DNA of 64,000 bases from Polytrichum commune (taxonomy: Eukaryota; Streptophyta; Polytrichopsida; Polytrichales; Polytrichaceae), in the NCBI GenBank assembly GCA_950295325.1, contig OX485806.1:25048001-25112000 (forward strand). Direction: 5' to 3'. A model generated the notes under the pieces. That model saw nothing but the letters and a program-made list of their open reading frames with translations. It had not been told where the DNA came from and did not search any database. Below are positions 24,100-34,950 of this stretch, one piece after another; within the stretch, counting starts at the first letter, position 1, and each line of letters starts with the position of its first letter. Made by a program: the position numbers and the translations under genes.

Positions 24100-26420
24100 T
24101 ACATTTCTCAGTACATAAATCCTTTGTTAAGTAGAGACTTGTAGTAATTCCTGTTTGAATTAATAGGTATCCAGTATGACATATACGAGTCATTCATAAC
24201 CCCTTTGCAGACATGGTATTCCACATTAACAGATTGCTGTGTAATATATATATTACACCCACCTTCCTGCAGAGATATATAACGAGCTATATCGGTTCTT
24301 AGATATGCCTTCACCAGTTCCCTATTGCCAGTTTACTTGGAAGCAACCCAATATGACCAGTTCAGATGGTTATTTGGAAGAACATGTAGGTCGTGAGTTA
24401 CCCTGGTTTAATACACCCAAGGACACATCAATGTAACCACTACTCAGATGGTTACTGGGACTGTCTAGTTGTATGAATATCAGCTTGATTATGAAAGCTT
24501 ATTCATGTAATACGCTCCTATGTAGTTGTCGAACCAGCATAGAGAGTAAGTTTCCACAGCTAAGGTATCCAATTAATCGACCGGCTCTCAATCTGTTCTT
24601 CGAACAAAACATCCTAATAAGAGTGTACCATCCCTTTATACTTAGCACCCAAATGGTCCTGATAAAAATATAAGCACTCTTTGTATTTTCCTTCCCCCCT
24701 GTATTACTAGCTTCTCATGTGGCCACTGAGCGTACTCAGAGAAGGACTACTTCTTTTCTGTGTTATTTCAGTAGATTCGTTTCGACATAGTAAATAGTTC
24801 TGTGAACCAGGCTCTCATATAGTTATTGAGACTGCACAGAGAACCCTATGACTTCTTGCTGCAGGGATCAATTTTAAGAATTGAGCTAGTGCAGATCAGT
24901 TCTTATGAGCCTGACACAAAATTTCCTTTCTTAAGGACCCTTACCAACACATCTCTACAGTATATCATGTACTTGAATGGTAACCATAAGAATCGGGGGT
25001 CATGAGACTCCGCATGATTTTTGTACAATTTTAAGTGCTCTTTCTTAGATGGTTGTTTTGGGACTACATAAGGCCCGAGTATTTTCGGAATCATCTTGAT
25101 CTGAAAGTACTCCTGTATACATATCTCTCATATGGTCATAGTTCCACCATAGAGTGTAAGTTTCCTTTAAACAGTATATAATAGTATATCTATTCTCCCA
25201 GCCCCCCAACAGATATCAGAAATCCTTTGGGTATGATTAAGCTCTACATCCTTCAGTGGTATATATTTATGATCAACTCTCAAATAATCATTAATCAAGA
25301 ACATAGAGCGGAAGAATCTTTGAACTTCCAGAGCATTTCTATATAGCTTGTTCCCACATAGTTACTGAGACTACTCAAAGACTGACTACTTCAGTTCTTT
25401 GTTATCTTAGATATGATAAAACACACTAAGAGCGTCCCCACCAGACCGGGTACACGCCAAATAGAGTATATAATATTTTATACCTTTGGGGAGCCCTCCA
25501 TCTTGGGCGGGGCAGCTCATCTTGAGTCAGAGCCCACCAAAGCCTAGGCATACCCCCGGTATAATTAGGAAGCAATCAATAAGACAACGACACCTATTAT
25601 CTGACATGGGATAAAGTAGGATATCAGAGTATCTGATATTAAAGTAATCTCTTGGCGGGCCGGAGGAGGGCTGCCATATGAACCATTTATGGCGGGGGAA
25701 GGCCCTTACTATACCCGGGCCGGTTCTAAATTATGCCGGACCGGACATTGGTGGGGCTCAATTTATGCCGGTACCGCCACCTAAGAACCCGGGATGCCCC
25801 ATTTTTGGCGTTGGCATGCCCTATGCCCGGTCTGGTGGGGACGCTCTAAGGAGTTAGCTCTCATGTGGTCTCTGAGTATACTTAGAGAACCGAATTATGG
25901 TTCTATGACTTCATATTCGTGTGACCTGTTCTTGATTGTTCATTTGAGAAGAGCGTGAGTTATGGGTTAACTCAAAATAATTGTACAGTTTGTGTGACCA
26001 CTTCTCATAAAGTTATTGAGAATATAGAGGGTATGCGTATTTTCGAAATTATCCTAATTCGAAAAACACTTCTATGTGAATATCTCTCAAATGGTCAATA
26101 AATCACCAGAAAGTCTGAGCTACCTCTGAAATACTTTATACAGCAGTATTTCAGACACCTCTCAAATCGTCAGCAGAAGTATGTACAGTATGAATATACT
26201 CAAAATCAGTGTCCTCAGCAATATATTCTGATGACCAGCTCTCAATTGGTCAGTAAGAAAGAATATAGGTTGGAAAGTAGTTTTGAGATTTTCAACAACC
26301 AATTTCTTTGTGTCCCTATCTCTCTATGTTACTGATACTCCGCAGAGACTAGCTGCATTAGTACTTCGGTAACTGAAAGCACATCGAATAGTTCAGTTAT
26401 TTAAGAAACAAAGTAATAGC
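24100..26420. repeat. array of very diverged repeats with a CTCAnATGGTnAnTGAGA-like motif
   Basis: Related phrases recur at irregular 80-250 bp steps. Examples are CTCATGTGGCCACTGAG (near 24715), CTCATATAGTTATTGAGACT (24813), CTCATATGGTCATAG (25127), CCCACATAGTTACTGAGACT (25351), CTCATGTGGTCTCTGAG (25860), CTCATAAAGTTATTGAG (26005), CTCAAATGGTCAATAA (26085) and CTCAATTGGTCAGTAAG (26242). They are often followed by CAGAGA and by GACTACTTC or CTATGACTTC. No reading frame runs through it. It could be an old satellite or a decayed internally repeated element. Confidence 0.5.
25430..25846. mobile_element. Harbinger/Tourist-type MITE, 417 bp
   Basis: Perfect terminal inverted repeats of about 21 bp, beginning GAGCGTCCCCACCAGACC and ending GGTCTGGTGGGGACGCTC. 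A TAA target-site duplication flanks them (25427-25429 and 25847-25849). The length, the three-base TWA-type duplication and the TIR start fit a PIF/Harbinger-derived MITE. It is GC-richer than its surroundings and encodes no protein. It has inserted inside the diverged repeat array, so it is younger than the array. Confidence 0.88.
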
Positions 26421-27790
26421 AGGGAAGTATATTGGAATCTCTCTGCAGCTTATGAGTTTTCACAACATGTTCATATCTCCTGACTATCTTATGTAAAAAA
26501 CAGTTGCAGGTATTAGTCAGTTTGTAGAGTGATTAAAATGTAATTATCAAGAAAGATAATACTCATAATCAATTTTATGGGTTTCAAAGAGAAATTTCTA
26601 GAAAAATTGTAATGAGTGGACAGTTTCTTCGGAAGGTGCGCAACACTTGTAGAAGAGGTCCTCACCTGTTCCCATGTTTCCCAAAATACCACACGATATG
26701 TTAGTGGAACGTACAACAGGTGTATTTAGACCTCTTACTTGTTATCGATGTCAACAAGGCAATACCACTTCCTTGGAAATAGGTACAATTCATCATACTC
26801 TACATATTTAGTTGCATAAAAAGAAAATATATCATGCAATTCTGAAATCAAGAATTCATTGAATTTAAGTGAATAGTTGATTGTCCCATGTAGTCATATC
26901 TTTCTTCAAGTGTAGTCTGTGCAGATTTATCTAATCCTGGATCTACACCTTGAAGTCGTCTTGAGATGAGCTATTCTTGTTCATCTTGAAGCTACTGTGG
27001 GATCTTGAACAGTGTGAATCGTGGTTTCCACATAGGAACTCCTCTGAGCAGATAACTGATTTTGCCCACACTGCGTTAAGCTCTGTAGACTAGAACTATT
27101 CTGTGACGGACTGCCGTAGTAACCTCAATTGCAAACAGGTACCACACAATCTGCCGTTACTGTTTGCAAAGGCCTGCCTATGCGGCGCTCTTAGGCATAA
27201 TACTCTATAGAAGCTATCTCACAATGTCCGGGGTAAGTCTGTCAGAAGTGCCTTCTGTGTCTCAACTCACAATATTATAATACTCGTTTTTTTCCCGGGC
27301 AGCCCGTAAGATTTTCAGTAGAGCCCGTTAATCAAGAAATCAAGATAGAGAGAGAGAGTCCACCAGCCTACCTTGGTGGCATATGACTCCCTATGTATAG
27401 GTGAGTGGGGTGCACTCACCATATAGGGAGTGCACCACCAAATCCCTTATGTACTGTCATAAGTCATCACAGTATTATCTTCTCTGTAGACCACCAGTTT
27501 AACAGGTAATCAAAGTTTCTCATTGTTTACGTTATTGAGGTGATTTCATGGATAGTGCTCAATGACAAGTGTATGTTTAGTAATTCATACGGACTATAGC
27601 AGGGTTTGCTATATTTTAAACCCTTATCGTTGTCTGTATAATCAGTAATGGGGGTCAAGTTGTTTTCCTGTTCCCAAGTAAGTGGAAAGTACCATTACTT
27701 AGAACCAGCTGTCCGAGGCGGGAGGTAGGAGAGTCAACAGGTGAAGATAAGAAGATGCAATTATGTAGAGGATTTGAGTATGGTTGGTCT
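26421..27790. other. gene-free interval next to the Penelope-like element, with hairpins
   Basis: No supported ORF. At 27386-27431 there is a strong hairpin (ACTCCCTAT and GGTGAGTG pairing with CACTCACC and ATAGGGAGT). A smaller CCACCA/TGGTGG hairpin lies just before it (27360-27379). They lie 360-430 bp past the RT reading frame and could belong to the element's 3' region. No hammerhead ribozyme core (CTGATGA with GAAA) was visible. Confidence 0.45.
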
Positions 27791-30184
27791 TTAGAAAGAC
27801 GAATCTTTAGGAAATGTAGAAACTGACCTCTCTAAGTTGTGAACAACTTTCATGAGATCAAATCTGAGACCTGGGAAGGAGCCATGTCGGAGAAATTTTA
27901 TCAGTCGACTTTTTAGTTTGTGTCGCCGAAACCCATTTGCTGTTAAAACTTGCAGCAAAAAATCCAATTCGTTTAGGGCATCATGTTCGTTGCTAGACAG
28001 GTACAGGATTGGGAAGGCTTGGGACTGTATGATGTTGTAAGATTGTGAAACGCTTCGGTTGGATCTGAATTGTAAGAACTGGGAATACTGGAAAGGGAGG
28101 TTTCTGCGTTTGTTAAACTTGTGTGTTCGAAACACACCATCGACTTCATTTATGACAGATATCTGCATATTCATGAAATGAGCGTTGGTTCCACGTTGTG
28201 GGAACATAGCGGAAAATCTATCGATTTCACTTTTAATTTCGACAATACCAAGAGGGTAGATCCAAAAGGGATTGGATGCAATTCTTTTGGAGTTGGGATC
28301 CAAAAATTGTAGTACATCCCCGTTATTCAGAATGCAAAGGTCATCTATGTATCGAAAAAAGTATCTGAATCTTTTCATGAGATCAGTTCTCCCAAGCGTA
28401 GCGAGTCGAGATATGAAACTGGCTTCATAATGCAAGAAATACATATTGCACCAGAGTGGACTACAAGAAAAGCCCATGGGGATTCCAGAAATTTGTTGTC
28501 ATACTCGATCTCCTAGCGTAACAAAGCAATTGGAACTTAACCAATGATTGAGACAAACTAGTCTGTCCTCAGTAATTTCTACCCACAGTCTACCGTTTGG
28601 GCTGTGAAATGCCCATCTTGTCGAAGAGGCAATCATCTTTCTTTCATCAAAACGTACCCAAAGTTTCTGTTCATTCCTGGGATGGTTGATCCGTTTTTGC
28701 TGGTAAGCAAACGAGATTTGTTTCGAAATAGCACCCATTAGATTGTTATTACCCTCAAGCGGAATTGCTTCATAGCAGTGGGCTATGTCAGCAACGAAAA
28801 TGTCATGTATCTTATCTGGCAAATTGAGTGTCAGGTCGATAACTGAGTCTATCATCCAAAAGTTTTTGATCACAGTATCCATTAGCGAACTGTAAGTCTG
28901 AGTACGTTTGGCAAACCATTGCTTGAATACTGGGATGATTCTCATTAGAGCTGTCGTGATAAATTGAGCTATAGTGGAGAATATAGACTTATGTGCGTTC
29001 GTGAGCTAGCGGTAAGTATTCTTATGCTGCTTGAACGTTCCCATTAGATATGGGAGTCTAGCACTCTGCAGAGGAATTTCGGATAAGAAGGAGCATATTT
29101 TCTCAAACACCTCCTCTGCCTTCCACAGAGGGTTAATCCACTCCCCATTGTGCAGACAAGGAGCAAAGTCCTTACCTTGGAGCCACAGTAAAGCTTGTGC
29201 ACGCATGTGGTTGACGCAGATAAAACTAGCATTAGAAGAGGCTTTGTCAAGCCCCGCCACAAACAGAAATTACTGGATCCATTGCAGCTCGTCCATGATA
29301 GAATGGATTTTTTTGAAAGATGGCTGAGAATATTTGAATCCTCCAACATTCAGTGATGTTTTTTCTTTTAGAATTGCCCATGATCTATTTCTGATCCAAG
29401 GGGTTTGGTCACACGGATCAATTTGCAAAATCATGCATACCTGTGTCCAGGCATCAAAAACAGTCTCCACTACTTCGTGGAGAAGAGTTTGACGAAGTGG
29501 GATATGGTTTAGTCCATTTGTAAAGTTTTCTTTTAGAGTACTATCTCTAATGATCTCAGTATCCATTGTCTGAACATGCACGTCTGTTACCGAGAGGATC
29601 TGCATACTAGGGGTTATTCCAGCTGTATTAGGATCCAAATATTTTGAAAATCTCTTGGGGGAATTATAGGGACATGGTGATCTAAAAGTATTGTCGTCAA
29701 AAATGAAGTCCCGGAAGACTTTTGCTGGTCGATAAGCCAAAGAGGAAAACTGCTCATGGTATCGCCACCCGAATGTGATGTTCTCGAGATGCGGTATTAG
29801 ATCTTCATACCTTTGTCTCATGAGAACATCCATGCATATGTGTTGGATACTAATCCACTCCATAGCCCTATTTGGGTATAGTGAATGAACAAAACCTATC
29901 CTCTTTAGGTTGGATTCTTTAACCAACATGTTCCTTCCCAGTATATCTTGTGTAATTGATCTTGAAATGGCAAGTATAGGAGTGAAATCTGTACATACCA
30001 GAGTCATTGAGTCAGAATGCTTATTCCCAGCTAATATTTCTGCCGAAAGCTGGAGAAGAGATGGTGGACGTATTCGAGCCGCCGCTTGAGCCATCAGCCC
30101 CATTATGGAGTTCACTATTGTGAAAGAGAAGCTCTCTAGGAGACTCAGAGACGTATGGAGCATTTCGTACTCGCATGTGACCAT
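27791..30184 (-). pseudogene. Penelope-like reverse transcriptase with three in-frame stops
   Basis: One frame, without frameshifts, runs from an ATG at 30184 to a stop at 27791. It is broken by TAA after ...LQWIQ (near 29270), TAG after ...KQHKNTYR (near 29006) and TGA after ...TLGDRV (near 28499). RT motifs appear in order: an N-terminal AGLDKASSNASFIC, LPYLMGTFKQHK, motif A DIFVADIAHCYEAIPL, motif B SGIPMGFSCSPLWCNMYF, motif C FRYIDDLCILN, and NAHFMNMQISV. The catalytic aspartates (A and YIDD) are kept. Each stop is one transition from a sense codon. The ATG lies 7 bp past the stop of the preceding frame. The first 300 residues match no domain I know. Confidence 0.72.
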
Positions 30185-30191
30185 TCTGTTG

Positions 30192-31382
30192 CTAATGAAC
30201 AGCAGAAGAGCTAGTTGCTCCAAAGCGTCTGTGGTTGCTGTTGTTATACGAGCCTCTTCCTCTGCCCAGACCCTGGGTTGCAGGACGTTGGTGAGATGCG
30301 AATCCACGGCCACGCCCAAAGTTATGAGTGTGTTTATGTGGGTTACTGCCAAAGTCCTGGTTTAAATCCGGTAGAGCTCTTTTGAAGGAGAGATTTGTAG
30401 TGTGGCTGAGCCCTGTATTCGAGCTAGGACGGATCATCCTCTCGATCTTTCTGATGCCAACGTCTTCTCCATATTTGGATAGAAGTTTGTTTTTTGGATT
30501 AGTTGTATATTCAAGAGCACCTTCTATCATCATAGAGCGAATATGTGCAAAAGTGATAGATGCTTTAGCTGCATCCCTAGCTGCTGTCTCCAGCCACCCA
30601 ATCAGAGCTGCATATTTCGAGCACAAATGTCCTTTCGCAGGAAAGAAGACATCCAAATTGTGAATCATGCACCATACCGCATAGTCGAACCAGATCATTT
30701 TTCCTGTGCACGCCTCTTTGGGTCCATTTAGTGGACACCCACAACGAATAAACGGGCGATTGACATTCCACCAATTCTGGCGGTGTTTCTTATCCCTTTG
30801 AAGTCCTAAGGGCAGATCTTGCCTAGTGCAAACATGTACCCCTTCAGTGATAGTACATTTTTTGGGGTCATATGCCGAAATGGGAAAGACAGCAGTAAGC
30901 TTGCACCCATTTTTGATAGGTTGCTTATTGTTAACAACATTCGAAATAACAATAGCAATTTCTTGGTCAGAGAGGGATGCCCAACACTTCCACATCTCTA
31001 CTGTGATGGGACCCAAGTGGTTAATGTTCGGGTGCATCCACATCCGATTCTCCAGACCTCCAAGTCGCAGCTCCAACTGCCTTGGGGGGAGCCAGGGTAC
31101 CGAGGGTCCCAAACCTGATGCTTCAAGTTTGTCGAGGTCTGCAGCGGCTTGATTCGCAACTATCTCAGCACAGTATTGGATGATCGAGTCTTTCTCATCC
31201 TCCGGAATCGGTAACCGTGTTAAGAGTGATTTTGGGCGTTCTGAAACAACATCTCGTGTTGGAGTGTTTCCTATGATCAAGAGTTTGCTATTTCCCTGAT
31301 TGGAACCATTTTCCATCAAGTTCTTGACTTCCGGATTAGCACTCAATAGGGCATCATCGATAAGTTTGGTCTGCACTGCCAT
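30192..31382 (-). CDS. retroelement ORF1, 396 residues with RG-rich C-terminus
   Basis: Open from ATG 31382 to TAG 30192. The middle has a Cys-rich patch (FIRCGCPLNGPKEACTGKMIW), and the tail carries FGRGRGF and GLGRGRGSYNN, typical of RNA-binding RG boxes. It precedes the RT frame by 7 bp, so a nucleic-acid-binding Gag-like role is inferred. An open frame of the RT phase overlaps its last 160 bp but lacks an ATG there. No named domain recognised. Confidence 0.55.
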   Translation of the reverse strand: MAVQTKLIDDALLSANPEVKNLMENGSNQGNSKLLIIGNTPTRDVVSERPKSLLTRLPIPEDEKDSIIQYCAEIVANQAAADLDKLEASGLGPSVPWLPPRQLELRLGGLENRMWMHPNINHLGPITVEMWKCWASLSDQEIAIVISNVVNNKQPIKNGCKLTAVFPISAYDPKKCTITEGVHVCTRQDLPLGLQRDKKHRQNWWNVNRPFIRCGCPLNGPKEACTGKMIWFDYAVWCMIHNLDVFFPAKGHLCSKYAALIGWLETAARDAAKASITFAHIRSMMIEGALEYTTNPKNKLLSKYGEDVGIRKIERMIRPSSNTGLSHTTNLSFKRALPDLNQDFGSNPHKHTHNFGRGRGFASHQRPATQGLGRGRGSYNNSNHRRFGATSSSAVH

Positions 31383-31394
31383 TCGCTCAGAGTC

Positions 31395-31649
31395 TTAGTC
31401 ATCGGTGGCCAAAATATTGGGTAATTCGTCAAACAACTCCTGGAGTTTCCGCATACCCTTCTCCTCAGAATGTAAGCAGGCGTCAAGCAGCATAGTCCAA
31501 TATCTTAGATCCAGAACCTCAAGTAAAGTAGGGGCGTGTAGACCTCCGTTGGTGTCCGCAAGAGCCTTAGTATCCAGTTGTTGCACCGTAGTGTGGAAAT
31601 TAACGCTAGCAATTGAAGCCAACGTGGCCTGGATGCCTGGTGTGAATCA
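31395..31649 (-). pseudogene. short retroelement frame upstream of ORF1 (N-terminal piece)
   Basis: In the same frame as ORF1 and separated from it by a single TAA and four codons (DSER). It reads ASIASVNFHTTVQQLDTKAL and on to DELPNILATDD. No ATG start is present. It is either the true N-terminus of ORF1 cut off by a nonsense change, or a truncated separate ORF whose start was lost at the 31650 junction. Confidence 0.45.
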
Positions 31650-31673
31650 TCAACAATGTTCAGAATTAATACT

Positions 31674-32510
31674 ATGTATCATTTAAAAGTTTGTTTAGAA
31701 AATAATACTCCTAAAACTAAAGAAACTCGTTATAAAGAATGAACACATGATTTTCTAAATGATTTACACAATGGAAGAATTTTAAACGACGATGAATACA
31801 TTGACAAAATGTTGATAAGTGCAGGTGTTGGTGGAATTTGGGGTGATTTTACTGCTGTGAATTGGATCTCTGATTATTTGTCTACACCTATTACAGTATG
31901 GAACGTAAACAATGGTCATAAATTGATAACAACGTTATACATTTAGCATATGATTCAAAAATAAAATATTTTGAGCCCATTGAAAAAATACCTAGATTGA
32001 AGCATAAAAACCTTTCTATTCAACCCAAAAATTACGAAAATCTACATTTGGATGAAAAATCAATACTTCAACTAAATTTAATTACTTCAATAAAACAAAA
32101 AAAATTCCATACTCTAGAGGTCATGAACGTAAAAATATTAGAAACAACCTTAATAAATAAAATTGAGAAAAAAAAATTTGATAGAAAAACCAATGTCTAA
32201 AAAAAAATAACGTGAGTTTCAAATTTATGTCAATTTAACAATGATAATAATTATGATAGGATTGTTTTTAGGAAAAAATAAAAACAAAGAATGTATTGGT
32301 CAACACAAATGAATGAATTTTTGAAAACTACAATAGAATATTCCAATCTAGATTACAAAGCCATAACTGTTAAATTTATTTCATTAAATAAAAGATTATA
32401 CGTTACAATTCCACAAGTTCTTAAACATATTAAGTTGATAAAATCAAAAATCCGTAATAAAAACCAAAAAATAAAATATGAAAAAATGTTAGCATTGTGA
32501 GCCCAAAATG
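31674..32510 (+). pseudogene. AT-rich broken ORF with OTU-like cysteine protease sequence
   Basis: Plus-strand text, resolved in two frames, reads DEYIDKMLISAGVGGIWGDF, then TAVNWISDYLSTPITVWNVN, then after a frameshift near 31925 VIHLAYDSKIKYFEPIEKIP. The WGD and YFEPI pieces resemble the core and C-terminal His region of OTU-fold proteases, but the catalytic Cys block is not visible. There is a TGA near 31739. Downstream, a further AT-rich frame (32291-32500) reads MYWSTQMNEFLKTTIEY and could be SANT/Myb-like. AT content is far above the adjacent RT element, pointing to a different origin. Family assignment is tentative. Confidence 0.4.
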
Positions 32511-34650
32511 GTGCCCACATGTGGTGATTAACTCTTCGAAACCAATTTTAGTTTGACTTTGATGTGTTATGATTATTCACAAAACATAAAAAGAGTGAAG
32601 TGTGGTTTGGATTTAAGTTTAGGCTTTAGAATGTGTTGTGTGATTATTTCAAGGTTGAATTCAATAAGAGTATGCCTTGATATTGTGAGTAGGGGGTAAG
32701 GTGAAGCAAGGTGAGCTCCGCGGGTTAAATGCCCACTTTTGGATCCACCTTGGTAGTTTAGGAAGAAGGAAGCTTAGTGGAAGGGGATTAGTCCCTACTT
32801 TGAAGGTGAAGGTTAAGGGATTGTGATTGGAGGTGCTAATCCTCTCACCCTATCCTCACCTCTCTCTCCCTCTCTCCCTCTCTCCCTCTTTGCTACTTAA
32901 GGTGGTTTCTCTCTCATTTTCCTCTCTCTCCATCAAGCGCTCTCAAGAGAGCAAGCTCTTAAAGAGCTTGAGCCACGTGTGTGAGACATTAGTTCTTAGT
33001 GAAGTTAATTAGTTAAGCTCTCTCTCTCAATGCCTCCCAATTGAGGGAGCTCTTAGAATTTAAAGTTGCACGTGTTGATTAGTTAGTAGTTAGTGGAATT
33101 AGTGTGTTAGATTAGTTTATTATTTAGGAGCAAGGAAAAAGAAAGAAGAAGAAAAACTTAGAAAACATGTGATTAGGGAAGGAGAGAGTTTGGATTAGGG
33201 TGCAACTAGTGGTTGGGATACTGTGAGGTAAAGTAGGCAACCCCCTTGGTTTCCAAGCCAAAGGGTTGAGTCGTGCTTACTTTTCGTTCACAAATACATT
33301 TTATAAGATTCGAAAGTCTTTTTGAGAGAAAAGATAATAGTTATCCTCTTAAGTATCCGATTAGTCCAACTTAAGCTTAGTTACCTTGGAATAGGCAACC
33401 TAGACCCTTTTAATGTAGCTAAACTACTAAAAATCAATGCAAAGAATACCAAATGCTAATAAAACTTCTAACTAATCAAAAAGGAATATGAAGAAAGAAG
33501 AAATATATGAGCTGCCTCACGGAAACCCTCATAACTTTTGGACAAAGTTTTAGTTTTACGCAAGATTAGGATGCAAGGATAGATAACTTCAAGTCCTACC
33601 TAGAAATATAAAACTTGTAGAAAATGGCCCAACCAGCTAACCGGGGTGAAGCTTCAAAGTCAGCAGTGCTACATCAGGAGCTGTCTCACGGAAACACTTA
33701 TAACTTCTAGACAGAATTTTAGATGTGCATGAAACTAATTTTGTTGGAAAGACAATTTTATTATCTATCTATGCATATAAAATAAATTGAAATCAGATTT
33801 ATTGGTAAGACGTGGCAAGCCTCTAAAGTACGCTGTCCTATATGATTCAAGTTGCTAACTAATTTTCATTCTATATAAACTAAGGTTGCTTCACTAACAA
33901 GTAAAGAAGAGGTGAGGAATGTGAATGTCATACAAAGAGGAAAATACTAATAAAATTATAAGAGAATATTTTATTTGAAAGATAGAAACACTTACTCCTT
34001 CTCAAGGAGTACAACCACTCCCCCTACTAACTACTAACTACTAATAGAAGTCGGGGACACCTAAGTTGGCGAGATAGATACTAAGCGTCGAGAATGTTGA
34101 GGCTCTAAGGGCCCGAGACCGATGAAGTGGAATAGTGGTAATCTTGATGGAGTTTCGACGCCTCTTAAATAGGTGGTCGAGGTAGACACTCCGTGGTATT
34201 CCGTCTTGCCACGTCTACCCTCGCATTGGATCCGCTTAGATCCATTTTGACTTAGTAGTGCCCAAAGACACCGATCAACTTGGATCTTCTCTCGTCGAAG
34301 CGAATCGGCTTGGTCAAACGTGCATCCATCTAGTCCACGTTGTTTTGCTCCACTCCTTTAACCCGTTGTCGCGTAGTCACTTTGGATTTAGCCCTTAGCT
34401 AAGTCAATCTTAGCCTTACCAACCACTTAAATCTTGCCCTAGCTAAGTCAATCCTCACATAGTCCTATAATATTCCGTTAATGCTTGTCCTATTAGGATT
34501 TACTTACTAGGCTAGTTTCTAACTCCCAACTTACCTAACCGACCTCATATTTACTATCTAAAGTCTATTTACCACTTATATTAGGTTAATTCGATAAAGG
34601 AATCAAAATAAACCTTCACATATACCCATTCGGGTATTATAACTTCATAT
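32511..34650. other. gene-free interval, possible decayed retroelement
   Basis: No supported ORF. There is a CT-rich stretch (32862-32930), two back-to-back palindromes at 32938-32971 (GCTCTCAAGAGAGC and CAAGCTCTTAAAGAGCTTG), and a direct repeat of GAGCTGYCTCACGGAAAC followed by related text at 33511 and 33676. The style resembles noncoding parts of LTR retroelements, but no LTR pair could be matched. Confidence 0.4.
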
Positions 34651-34950
34651 ACTGAAATCAGAAGGCAGTTGGGCTTGGAGGTTAGACCACCCGGGACTGG
34701 AACAGAAGGCAGCTGGGCTTGGTAAGTTAGGCCACACCGCGACTGGAATCAAAGGCAGCTGGGCTTGGTAAGTTAGACCACTCGGGACTGGAACAGAAGG
34801 CAGTTGGGCTCGGTAAGTTAGGCCACACCGCGACTGTAATCAAAAGGCAGCTAGGCTTGGTAAGTTAGGCCACACCGCGACTGTAATCAGAAGGCATCTG
34901 GGCTTGGAGGTTAGACCACACCCGGGACTGGAATCAGAAGGCAGCTGGGT
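34651..34950. repeat. 46-bp tandem repeat, about 6.5 copies of two alternating types
   Basis: Units start GAATCAGAAGGCAGCTGGGC. They end either TTAGACCACCCGGGACTG (type A) or TTAGGCCACACCGCGACTG (type B). The order is A-B-A-B-B-A plus a partial copy. Unit length varies by one or two bases. Confidence 0.88.

Larger units (their letters stand above)
27791..31650 (-). mobile_element. Penelope-like retroelement, decayed, no endonuclease domain seen
   Basis: Three consecutive reading frames on the minus strand: a short N-terminal frame, an RGG-rich frame, and a reverse transcriptase. No GIY-YIG endonuclease follows the RT, and no protease, RNase H or integrase is present. That fits the endonuclease-deficient Penelope-like group described from several eukaryote kingdoms. 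Termini, target duplication and any telomeric repeat at the ends were not identified. The upstream edge near 31650 abuts unrelated AT-rich DNA. Confidence 0.65.

Noticed and set aside
27300-27790. Hammerhead ribozyme expected in Penelope-like element ends
   Set aside because: No CTGATGA plus GAAA core seen on either strand near the element.
30192-30352. Programmed frameshift between retroelement ORF1 and RT
   Set aside because: The overlap exists, but the RT frame has its own ATG 7 bp after the ORF1 stop and the overlapping part has no start; reinitiation is simpler.
32827-33012. 61-codon Ser/Leu-rich plus-strand frame
   Set aside because: Translation of a CT-rich low-complexity tract.
34651-34950. 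CRISPR-like array
   Set aside because: Repeats are directly tandem with no unique spacers, in plant nuclear DNA.
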